The notes below the pieces were generated by a model. It had not been told where the DNA came from. It worked only from the letters and a program-made list of their open reading frames with translations, and searched no databases. Made by a program: the position numbers and the translations under genes. A DNA stretch of 7,779 nt from Thermoanaerobaculaceae bacterium (GTDB lineage: Bacteria; Acidobacteriota; UBA4820), in assembly GCA_012798145.1 (NCBI GenBank), contig JAAZNT010000095.1, positions 1 through 7,779 on the forward strand, read 5' to 3'. The stretch's first letter is position 1. Each line of letters opens with the position of its first letter. This document shows positions 1 through 5,277 of this stretch, piece by piece.

Positions 1-218
1 AGAGAAAAAAAGCGGTTCTTGACATTCTTCAGAAACTTCCACCCCAGCAAAGGAGGGTTGTTATTTTAAGAAACTGGGAGGATATGACTTTTAAGGAGAT
101 TGCGGAAGCGCTGTCGCTTTCCGAGGGCGCTGTCAAGGCGCATTACTTTTTCGCATTGAAAAAACTAAAGGAAGAGATGATAAAAGATAAATTATTTAAA
201 GAGGTTGCAAATGGATAG
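1..218 (+). CDS. ECF-type RNA polymerase sigma factor, 3' end only
   Basis: This is the C-terminal 71 residues of a sigma-70 family factor; the start lies outside the window. The reading frame begins at base 3 and ends with TAG at 216-218. The visible part is sigma region 4: LPPQQRRV, then a helix-turn-helix with FKEIAEAL as first helix and SEGAVKAHYF as recognition helix, then FALKKLKEEM. The pattern 'LP..QR.V..L ... EIA..L..s.gaVK' is typical of ECF (group 4) factors, which bind the -35 element and direct core polymerase to stress or metal regulons. The stop overlaps the next start by 8 bp (211-218), so translation is probably coupled to the putative anti-sigma gene. A LuxR-type HTH protein is possible in principle, but the LPPQQR lead-in and the following membrane-protein gene favour a sigma factor. 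The ECF subgroup cannot be assigned without regions 2 and 3. Confidence 0.9.
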   Translation, partial: RKKAVLDILQKLPPQQRRVVILRNWEDMTFKEIAEALSLSEGAVKAHYFFALKKLKEEMIKDKLFKEVANG

Positions 219-642
219 AGAGAACAATCTGGTTAAAGCGGTTTTTCAGGAAGAGGATTTTAATGAATTTTCTGAAATTGAAAAACTTATTAAAGAGGCA
301 AAACCGACTTTTGAGGACAATTTTGAAAAAGAAGTGGCAAGAATTGCCGTTGCAAAAAGAAGGGGAGGAAGATTTTTAATTAAGTCTGTGCTTGCCGCAT
401 CTCTCTTGATTGGCGTCATATCTCTTGCGTTTCTTTTTTTCAAGCCCGTTCCTACGGACAAAACTCTTTCAGTTTCAAGCGAAAGATTGAACGAAGTTTT
501 AAAATCCGTCGGAGGCAGAGAAGAGTTGAGAATTGACGATATTCTCTCTCTTGTTGAATCAAATCAGGACAACACTTCAGAAAAATTTAACAATTATGTA
601 GAATATTATTTTGGAGAAAGCGATGAAGAGAATTTTTCTTAG
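211..642 (+). CDS. Single-pass membrane protein, probable anti-sigma factor
   Basis: A 143-residue protein with an acidic N-terminal half (about residues 1-45), a short basic stretch KRRGGR at 49-54, one hydrophobic segment at about 55-77 (FLIKSVLAASLLIGVISLAF region), and a C-terminal domain of about 65 residues. The positive-inside rule puts the N-terminus in the cytoplasm and the C-terminus outside. This is the layout of ECF anti-sigma factors, in which the cytosolic part holds the sigma factor and the outer part receives a signal. No zinc-binding HxxxCxxC (ZAS) motif is present, so it is not a classical zinc anti-sigma. The function is inferred from topology and from position directly behind the sigma gene. 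ATG 211 is chosen over TTG 205 because GAGG at 201-204 is spaced correctly for it and the start overlaps the sigma stop. The 3' end overlaps the next gene by 20 bp. Confidence 0.72.
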   Translation: MDRENNLVKAVFQEEDFNEFSEIEKLIKEAKPTFEDNFEKEVARIAVAKRRGGRFLIKSVLAASLLIGVISLAFLFFKPVPTDKTLSVSSERLNEVLKSVGGREELRIDDILSLVESNQDNTSEKFNNYVEYYFGESDEENFS

Positions 643-1141
643 TTTAATTGTGTTTTTAATCCCTGTCATTTTTCTCTCTCAGGGGATTTCAAAGCCCCCT
701 ATGATTCAGCCCCCTCCCGCTGGTGAAGAGGAAGGAGCTCCCCCTCTGCCTCCTGAAGAAAGGGAGAAGGCAAGGATTTTCCTTGCTTACAAGATGAAGG
801 AAAGACTGAAATTGACAGAAGAGCAAACGGTCAAGGTTCTTGAAATTCTGAAAGAGGGAGACGAATTCAGAATCAAGCATAGAGAAAAAATGGCTGAATT
901 AAGGAGAAAATGTTACGACCTGCTGAAAAATGAGAAGGCAACAGATGCTGAATTTAAAAAAATGGTTGAAGAGATGAAGAAAATGAGAATGGAAGGAGAA
1001 GCCAAGATGGACGATACTGAAAACAAACTTCTTTCTATTCTAACCCCAAAGCAGCAGTTGGAATGGATTCTCTTCAAAAAGGAACTTCAGAGAGGTGAGC
1101 GGCATAATCCGCCTCATCAGGGAAGAAGGGCCTCAGAGTAA
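623..1141 (+). CDS. Exported LTxxQ-motif (Spy/CpxP/CnrX-like) protein
   Basis: A 172-residue protein with a signal peptide: MKR, a hydrophobic core at residues 4-19, and likely processing near 22-24. A Pro/Glu-rich linker follows (about 25-46), then a mostly helical, highly charged domain (47-157). Two LTxxQ motifs are visible, LTEEQ at 64-68 and LTPKQ at 140-144. Paired LTxxQ motifs define the Spy/CpxP family of periplasmic helical-hairpin proteins, which includes chaperones (Spy), Cpx regulators (CpxP) and metal sensors (CnrX, ZraP). Possible metal ligands are His86, Cys97, five Met between 114 and 129, and His161/His165, but no known metal site can be matched by eye. ATG 623 has GGAGAAAG at 613-620 and overlaps the upstream gene by 20 bp, so the two are probably translationally coupled. 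Its place after a sigma and putative anti-sigma gene suggests it is the periplasmic sensor, or a main output, of that system. Confidence 0.82.
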   Translation: MKRIFLSLIVFLIPVIFLSQGISKPPMIQPPPAGEEEGAPPLPPEEREKARIFLAYKMKERLKLTEEQTVKVLEILKEGDEFRIKHREKMAELRRKCYDLLKNEKATDAEFKKMVEEMKKMRMEGEAKMDDTENKLLSILTPKQQLEWILFKKELQRGERHNPPHQGRRASE

Positions 1142-1150
1142 GGGTAAAAA

Positions 1151-1558
1151 TTGCTTTCAAAGATTCTCTCTTTTTTCGGTTCGGAAAAATCAAAAAACAA
1201 GATCACCGGAAGAAGCGGAGAGGAACTTGCATTAAAATATCTTGAAAAAAAGGGATTCAAAATCCTTGAAAAGAACTTCAGAGTGAGGGGCGGAGAAGCC
1301 GATCTGGTTGTAAAAAAAGGAGAGAATATTGTCGTCGTTGAAGTTAAAACAAGAACCACAGAAAAATTTGGTCCTCCTCAATCGGCAGTGAATAAGAGAA
1401 AATTTCGCCGTCTTCTTCTTGCCGGAACTCTATTCTGCAGAAAAAAGGGATATTCAACCTCCGTGTTGAGAATTGATGTGATATCAATCCAGTTCAAGAA
1501 TGGCGAGCCACTAATTCGCCATTTTGAAAACATAAATTTATCCCAAATTTGTCAATAG
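1151..1558 (+). CDS. yraN: YraN / UPF0102 family endonuclease-fold protein
   Basis: A 135-residue member of UPF0102, a small protein family with a PD-(D/E)XK (Holliday-junction-resolvase-like) fold; its cellular role is unresolved. Family landmarks are GRSGEELALKYLEKKGFKIL at 20-39, RGGEADLV at 46-53 with acidic residues Glu49 and Asp51, EVKTR at 64-68 (Glu64 and Lys66 of the E-x-K motif), the NKRKFRRL helix at 81-88, and RIDV at 107-110. The nuclease-fold residues look intact. Translation must begin at TTG 1151: an in-frame TAA lies at 1145-1147 and AAGGG at 1140-1144 is a suitable SD. It lies 9 bp after the LTxxQ gene, probably in the same operon. The last residues (QICQ) and the stop appear to come from the inserted element at 1543-1780. 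Joining the flanks across that element would give a protein ending in NLSK, three residues shorter. Confidence 0.9.
   Translation: MLSKILSFFGSEKSKNKITGRSGEELALKYLEKKGFKILEKNFRVRGGEADLVVKKGENIVVVEVKTRTTEKFGPPQSAVNKRKFRRLLLAGTLFCRKKGYSTSVLRIDVISIQFKNGEPLIRHFENINLSQICQ
1537..1542 (+). repeat. Left copy of putative target-site duplication (TTTATC)
   Basis: TTTATC lies inside the end of yraN, immediately before the left end of the palindromic element. The same hexamer sits immediately after its right end at 1781-1786. In AT-rich DNA a 6-bp match can arise by chance, but both copies fall exactly at the element borders. Confidence 0.5.
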
Positions 1559-1780
1559 AATAAATTTTCCTAAGGACTTTCATTAAATAAAATGGAAGAT
1601 AATAAACCTGACAATCGGCAGGCAGTTTGCCTTCGGCAACCTGCAGTAAATGGCTTCGCCATTTTCAGCCTGCCCAAATCTCATCAATCTCTTTTAAACC
1701 ATCAAACGAGTGACTTATCTTCCATTTTCCATAACCAATCTCTAATCGCTTGTTAAAGTTTTCTTAATGACAAATTTGTG
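1543..1780. mobile_element. Candidate MITE-like palindromic insertion element, no coding capacity
   Basis: About 238 bp with nested inverted repeats. The ends match as CAAATTTGTCA (1544-1554) against TGACAAATTTG (1768-1778). A perfect 14-bp pair lies further in, AAAATGGAAGATAA (1589-1602) against its complement at 1715-1728. A third pair, GGCAGGC (1617-1623) and GCCTGCC (1668-1674), encloses two small hairpins. The 6-bp direct repeat TTTATC flanks the whole unit (1537-1542 and 1781-1786), as a target-site duplication would. Removing the element and one TTTATC copy leaves yraN in frame, ending TTA-TCT-AAA-TGA. No open frame of useful length and no transposase is present, so any mobility would need an enzyme supplied in trans. 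The repeats are seen directly; calling it mobile is inference. It could instead be a static REP/BIME-like repeat or a structured RNA. Confidence 0.55.
1589..1728. repeat. 14-bp inverted repeat enclosing a cloverleaf-like core
   Basis: A perfect 14-bp inverted repeat pairs 1589-1602 with 1715-1728. Inside it, GGCAGGC 1617-1623 pairs with GCCTGCC 1668-1674. Between those arms lie two short hairpins, both with TTC loops: TTGCC/GGCAA (1627-1631 with 1635-1639, loop 1632-1634) and AAATGGC/GCCATTT (1648-1654 with 1658-1664, loop 1655-1657). Drawn out, this is a branched junction that could form as a cruciform in DNA or as a structured RNA. No T-tract follows any of the stems, so it does not look like an intrinsic terminator. 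Confidence 0.75.
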
Positions 1781-1786
1781 TTTATC
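1781..1786 (+). repeat. Right copy of putative target-site duplication (TTTATC)
   Basis: Partner of the copy at 1537-1542. Directly downstream, TAAATGA (1787-1793) would supply Lys and a TGA stop to yraN if the element were absent. Confidence 0.5.
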
Positions 1787-1792
1787 TAAATG

Positions 1793-1839
1793 AAACCTTT
1801 TTTCCTGAAAGCCGTCTAAATGGTTTGGAAAGGAGGTTT
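1793..1839 (+). promoter_or_regulatory. Hairpin burying the Shine-Dalgarno site of the 1843 gene
   Basis: Bases 1793-1805 pair with 1827-1839 as a 13-bp stem in RNA (11 Watson-Crick pairs and two G-U). The right arm contains the whole SD (AAGGAGG, 1830-1836). A further 5-pair stem, 1809-1813 with 1822-1826 (one G-U), extends it inward past a 3-nt bulge to an 8-nt loop. Start codon ATG 1843 lies 3 nt beyond the stem. Such a structure would block ribosome entry until it is melted or bypassed. A thermosensor, a ligand or factor, or coupled translation from yraN are all possible; the sequence does not say which. Confidence 0.6.
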
Positions 1840-1842
1840 ACT

Positions 1843-2241
1843 ATGAACGCAGACATTACGGCAATTTTCGTTATTGGTTCTATGTGTTTGTGCGCCGTTC
1901 TTATAGTAGCGTCATCGCTTTTCTACCACTATAAGAAGGAGCAGGTCAAATCAAAGGAGAGACTTGCGGCAATTGAAAAGGGAATCGCCCCTAAGGATCT
2001 GATATCAAACGGGGAAAACGGCTCTTCCTTAAAGAATTATGCAAACAAAAGAGATGCTGAGATTTTTGGAGGGATAAAACTTTTAATCATCGGTTTTTTT
2101 CTCGCTCTTGCTTTGCGGATAACAACTGGTAAAGGCGATCATCAATTTGATGTGGCAGTTTGGGGATTATTCGTTTCCGGGATCGGTTTGGCAAAAATAG
2201 TAGTGGGATTGCTTCTTAAAAAACCATCAGAAGAAAGTTGA
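1843..2241 (+). CDS. Small three-helix membrane protein, DUF6249-like
   Basis: A 132-residue integral membrane protein. Hydrophobic segments lie at about 7-28, 75-93 and 104-125. After the first segment comes a basic, charged stretch with ERLAAIEKGIAPKDL at 40-54, then a polar linker to about residue 72. The layout of one helix, a cytosolic 'ER..aIEKGi.p' stretch and two closely spaced C-terminal helices resembles the DUF6249 group of uncharacterised bacterial membrane proteins; that assignment is from memory of the pattern. No catalytic motif is visible. ATG 1843 is chosen because AAGGAGG (1830-1836) lies 6 nt upstream; an in-frame start at 1825 would lie upstream of this SD. I see no convincing promoter between yraN and this gene, so it may be the last gene of the sigma-factor operon, now separated by the inserted element. 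The terminator at 2254-2285 ends the unit. Confidence 0.75.
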   Translation: MNADITAIFVIGSMCLCAVLIVASSLFYHYKKEQVKSKERLAAIEKGIAPKDLISNGENGSSLKNYANKRDAEIFGGIKLLIIGFFLALALRITTGKGDHQFDVAVWGLFVSGIGLAKIVVGLLLKKPSEES

Positions 2242-2253
2242 ACTTCTTTTTAC

Positions 2254-2285
2254 AAAAAAAGCGGGGATTTTTCCCCGCTTTTTTT
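2254..2285. terminator. Bidirectional intrinsic terminator
   Basis: A perfect 14-bp stem pairs 2254-2267 (seven A then GCGGGGA) with 2272-2285 (TCCCCGC then seven T), around a TTTT loop at 2268-2271. The GC-rich core and flanking A/T tracts make a rho-independent terminator in both directions. It ends the plus-strand membrane-protein gene and the minus-strand recA operon, which converge here. Confidence 0.93.
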
Positions 2286-2304
2286 GTTAAATCAATGTAA
2301 TTGT

Positions 2305-3339
2305 TTATTTTTCCTTTTTTTCTGTTTTTTCGGGAATCTGGAGAATTAATCCCTGCTTCTCTTTTATTTTTCTTTCAAGTTCATCCATCATTTTCGGGTT
2401 TTCAAGAAGAAACGCTTTGGCGTTTTCTCTTCCTTGTCCAAGACGAACATCGCCATAAGAGTACCAAGTTCCAGATTTTTCAATCAACTTCTGCTCAACG
2501 GCAAGGTCAACAATGTCTCCGACCTTTGATATTCCCTGACCATACATAATGTCAAATTCCGCCTGTCTGAAAGGAGGAGCCATTTTGTTTTTTGCCACCT
2601 TTACCCTGACTCTGTTTCCTATTATTGAATCGTCGCTGGCGGTTATATTTGAAATTTTCCTTATCTCCAGACGAATTGAAGCGTAGAATTTCAAAGCCCT
2701 TCCGCCTGTTGTGGTTTCGGGGTTACCATACATCACGCCTATTTTTTCTCTAATCTGGTTGATAAAGACTATTGTGGTGTTGCTTTTGGATACGATTCCC
2801 GTCAATTTCCTTAACGCCTGAGACATTAGCCTTGCCTGAAGCCCGACGAAAGAATCACCCATATCCCCTTCAAGTTCCGCCTTTGGAACAAGGGCTGCAA
2901 CGGAGTCAATCACTATTAAGTCAACCGCTCCTGAACGAACAAGCGCTTCCGCTATTTCAAGCGCCTGCTCTCCTGTATCGGGCTGGCTGATAAGAAGGTT
3001 TTCAACATCAACTCCCAATTTTGCGGCATATTCGGGATCAAGGGCGTGCTCGGCGTCTATGAATCCGGCAATTCCTCCTTGCTTATTGACTTCGGCGATC
3101 GCCTGCAGAGCAAGGGTTGTTTTCCCCGAACTTTCAGGACCATAAATCTCAACAACTCTTCCTCTTGGGTAGCCGCCTATTCCAAGCGCCCAGTCAAGGT
3201 AGAGGCTTCCTGTCGGAATAACAGGAACTCTTTCTTTCGGCTTTTCCCCGAGACTCATAATTGAGCCCTTCCCGAATTGCCTTTCAATCTGCGTTACCGC
3301 CGCTTCAATCGCTTTTTTTCTTTCTTTGGTTATTTCCAT
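2305..3339 (-). CDS. recA: RecA recombinase
   Basis: A full-length RecA of 344 residues. It forms the ATP-dependent filament on single-stranded DNA that drives homologous strand exchange and stimulates LexA self-cleavage. Visible features are Walker A GPESSGKT at 67-74, catalytic Glu97 in FIDAEHALDP, Walker B LIVID at 141-145, loop L1 beginning EGDMGDSF at 157, loop L2 within NQIREKIGVMYGNPETTTGG at 194-213, and MAPPFRQAEFDI at 253-264. The C-terminal tail (EKTEKKEK) is short and mixed in charge. The start has AGGAGG (3345-3350) 5 nt upstream. It lies only 25 bp downstream of the argF stop and ends just before the terminator at 2254-2285, so it appears to be the last gene of the operon. The 25-bp gap has no visible LexA operator or sigma-70 promoter. 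No inteins, frameshifts or missing key residues are seen. Confidence 0.98.
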   Translation of the reverse strand: MEITKERKKAIEAAVTQIERQFGKGSIMSLGEKPKERVPVIPTGSLYLDWALGIGGYPRGRVVEIYGPESSGKTTLALQAIAEVNKQGGIAGFIDAEHALDPEYAAKLGVDVENLLISQPDTGEQALEIAEALVRSGAVDLIVIDSVAALVPKAELEGDMGDSFVGLQARLMSQALRKLTGIVSKSNTTIVFINQIREKIGVMYGNPETTTGGRALKFYASIRLEIRKISNITASDDSIIGNRVRVKVAKNKMAPPFRQAEFDIMYGQGISKVGDIVDLAVEQKLIEKSGTWYSYGDVRLGQGRENAKAFLLENPKMMDELERKIKEKQGLILQIPEKTEKKEK

Positions 3340-3364
3340 TTTTTCCTCCTCTTCCCCCTAAAAC

Positions 3365-4294
3365 TTACTCAATCTCTCCAAGAAGCAGTTTCAAAATAAG
3401 AGATTTCTGGGCGTGGAGTCTGTTTTCCGCTTCATCAAAAACAACAGACTGCCACGATTCTATAACTTCATCGGTAACTTCCTCTCCTCTGTGAGCGGGC
3501 AGGCAGTGCATAAAGATCGCCTCTTTGTCTGCCAAAGCCATCAGTTCGGAGTTGACTTGATAAGGAAGGAAGATTTTCTTTCTCTCTTCCGCTTCTTTTT
3601 CCTGCCCCATTGAAGCCCAAACATCTGTGTAGACAACATCAGCGCCTTTAACACCTTCTTTCCAATCGTTGCATACAGCCATTGTGGCTCCCATTTTCTT
3701 TCCTTCTTCAAAAGCGGCGTCAAAAATCTCTTTTTTGGGTTCATATCCTTTGGGGCAGACAATTGTGACAGAAACGCCTGTTTTTGCTCCGCATTCAAGG
3801 AGAGAGTGAGCTACATTGTTTCCATCTCCAACAAAAGCAAGTTTAAGACCTTTCAATGTCCCTTTCTTTTCAAGTATGGTCAGGTAATCTGCGATCGCCT
3901 GACAGGGATGGTGAAGGTCTGACAAGCCATTTATTACGGGTATGGATGCATATTCGGCAAGGGTTGTGACTGAATCATGAGCAAATGTCCTTGCCATTAT
4001 GATGTCAACCATTCTGTCAAGAACTCTCGCGATGTCGGGAACGCTCTCCCTTTTTCCGAGTGATATGTCTGAAGGACCAAGATACATAGCGTGTCCGCCC
4101 ATCTGTGTCATTCCCGCTTCAAAACTCACTCTTGTTCTTAATGATGGTTTTTCAAATATCATCGCCATAGTCATATTCGTAAGTGCGTCTTCATAATCGT
4201 CGGGATTTGACTTTAATTTGAGCGCAAGTTCAAAAATGCTTTCTATCTGTTCGGTTGAAAGTTCTGCGACAGTGATAAAATCTTTTCCTTTCAT
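3365..4294 (-). CDS. argF: Ornithine carbamoyltransferase
   Basis: A 309-residue cytoplasmic enzyme catalysing carbamoyl phosphate + L-ornithine <=> L-citrulline + phosphate. Its motifs are SLRTR at 51-55 (carbamoyl-phosphate binding, the family's S-x-R-T-R), HHPCQA at 128-133, the FVGDGNN nucleotide-fold turn at 154-160, DVWASMG at 224-230 (the ornithine-binding D...SMG loop), and FMHCLPAHRG at 261-270 with catalytic Cys264. DVWASMG argues for ornithine rather than putrescine or aspartate as the acceptor. Length is normal for the family. It follows arcC by 10 bp. That pairing recalls the catabolic arginine deiminase pathway (ArcB), but ArcA is not in the window, so anabolic (ArgF) and catabolic (ArcB) roles cannot be separated here. 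The start ATG at 4294 has a purine-rich AAGGAG site directly upstream. Confidence 0.95.
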   Translation of the reverse strand: MKGKDFITVAELSTEQIESIFELALKLKSNPDDYEDALTNMTMAMIFEKPSLRTRVSFEAGMTQMGGHAMYLGPSDISLGKRESVPDIARVLDRMVDIIMARTFAHDSVTTLAEYASIPVINGLSDLHHPCQAIADYLTILEKKGTLKGLKLAFVGDGNNVAHSLLECGAKTGVSVTIVCPKGYEPKKEIFDAAFEEGKKMGATMAVCNDWKEGVKGADVVYTDVWASMGQEKEAEERKKIFLPYQVNSELMALADKEAIFMHCLPAHRGEEVTDEVIESWQSVVFDEAENRLHAQKSLILKLLLGEIE

Positions 4295-4304
4295 TTTTTT
4301 CTCC

Positions 4305-5270
4305 TTATGCTATTTCTCTGTTTAATTTGTGAAAAATTTTAGTTCCCGCTTTTCCTTCAGCGGCCGCGCCAAGATTTGCGGCGTCTGTTAAAAGAACTTC
4401 TCCGCCCTTCTTCGCGAGAAATTGCGCCGCCGCTTCTATTTTGGGACCCATAGAGCCGGGAGGGAACTGCCCTTCCTTATGATATTTCATTGCATCTTCA
4501 AGACTCATTTCCTCTATTGCTTTCTGATCCGGCTTGCCAAAATTTATATAAATGTTTGGGACTGAGGTAAGAAAAATAAGTTCGTCAACATCGAGCTCTA
4601 TAGCCATAAGAACAGAGGTTCTATCTTTGTCTATGACAGCTTCAATTCCTCTGTAATTTCCGTCAAGGTCTTTCACGACGGGTATTCCTCCGCCTCCACC
4701 TGCAATTATGATGAAGCCACTGTCGTATATTTCCCTTAGAGCTTCAATTCCCAAAATTTTCATCGGCTTGGGCGACGCCACAACTTTTCTGTATCCCCTC
4801 CCGCTGTCTTCTACCATAGGCCATTTTTCTACTTCCATCAAATGTTTTGCTCTGTATGCGGTATAAAAAGGACCTATCGGCTTTGTTGGATTTTTAAAAG
4901 CGGGATCTGTGGGATCAACTTCAACTTGAGAAAGAAGCGTTACAACTTCCCTCTTAATCCCAAGTTTAGATAGTTCGTTTCTGATCGCTTTCTCAATTAT
5001 AAAACCCATGCTGCCCTGAGTTTCTGCGACACAGACATCAAGTGGAAGAGGGGGAACTTTTGTGACCCCCTCTTCAACTCTAATCAAATTTTGTCCGACT
5101 TGCGGACCGTTGCCATGAACAATTACAACATTGCTGTATTCAAGGAAAAGAGGAGCGAGCATCTCAGCCGCTTCTGTTGCGTTTGCTATCTGTTCCTGAA
5201 TTGTCCCTTTTTCTGTCGCTTTAATAAGAGCGTTGCCACCGAAAGCGATCAGAACTCTTTTCTGTATCAT
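4305..5270 (-). CDS. arcC: Carbamate kinase
   Basis: A 321-residue amino-acid-kinase-fold enzyme catalysing ATP + carbamate <=> ADP + carbamoyl phosphate, usually run toward ATP in fermentative cells. Motifs are GGNAL at 11-15, VHGNGPQVG at 51-59, QGSMGF at 85-90, NPTKPIGPFY at 127-136, GRGYRKVVASPKP at 157-169, GGGGGIPV at 191-198, EAVIDKDRTS at 210-219 and PPGSMGPKIEAA at 270-281. These are the carbamate-kinase signatures and rule out acetylglutamate or aspartate kinase. Its start lies 7 bp after the GTPase stop, with GAGGG (5275-5279) as SD overlapping that stop, so translation is probably coupled. With the following OTC it forms a citrulline / carbamoyl phosphate / ATP module. Ammonia and CO2, through carbamate, would be the other ends of the pathway. 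Confidence 0.96.
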   Translation of the reverse strand: MIQKRVLIAFGGNALIKATEKGTIQEQIANATEAAEMLAPLFLEYSNVVIVHGNGPQVGQNLIRVEEGVTKVPPLPLDVCVAETQGSMGFIIEKAIRNELSKLGIKREVVTLLSQVEVDPTDPAFKNPTKPIGPFYTAYRAKHLMEVEKWPMVEDSGRGYRKVVASPKPMKILGIEALREIYDSGFIIIAGGGGGIPVVKDLDGNYRGIEAVIDKDRTSVLMAIELDVDELIFLTSVPNIYINFGKPDQKAIEEMSLEDAMKYHKEGQFPPGSMGPKIEAAAQFLAKKGGEVLLTDAANLGAAAEGKAGTKIFHKLNREIA

Positions 5271-5277
5271 TCAACCC

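Noticed and set aside
1499..1523. Hairpin AATGGCGA / TCGCCATT inside yraN that resembles the AAATGGC/GCCATTT hairpin of the nearby element
   Set aside because: The bases encode GEPLIRHFE, which fits the normal end of UPF0102 proteins, so it is more likely native coding sequence than a repeat copy. The resemblance is short.
1627..1664. TTC-loop hairpins considered as the terminator of the sigma-factor operon
   Set aside because: Neither stem is followed by a run of T on either strand, and both sit inside a larger symmetric repeat.
2301..2549. Plus-strand open frame opposite the 3' end of recA
   Set aside because: It is antisense to conserved RecA sequence, starts right after a terminator, and has no SD or recognisable protein features. 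The same applies to the other plus-strand frames within 2772-5974.
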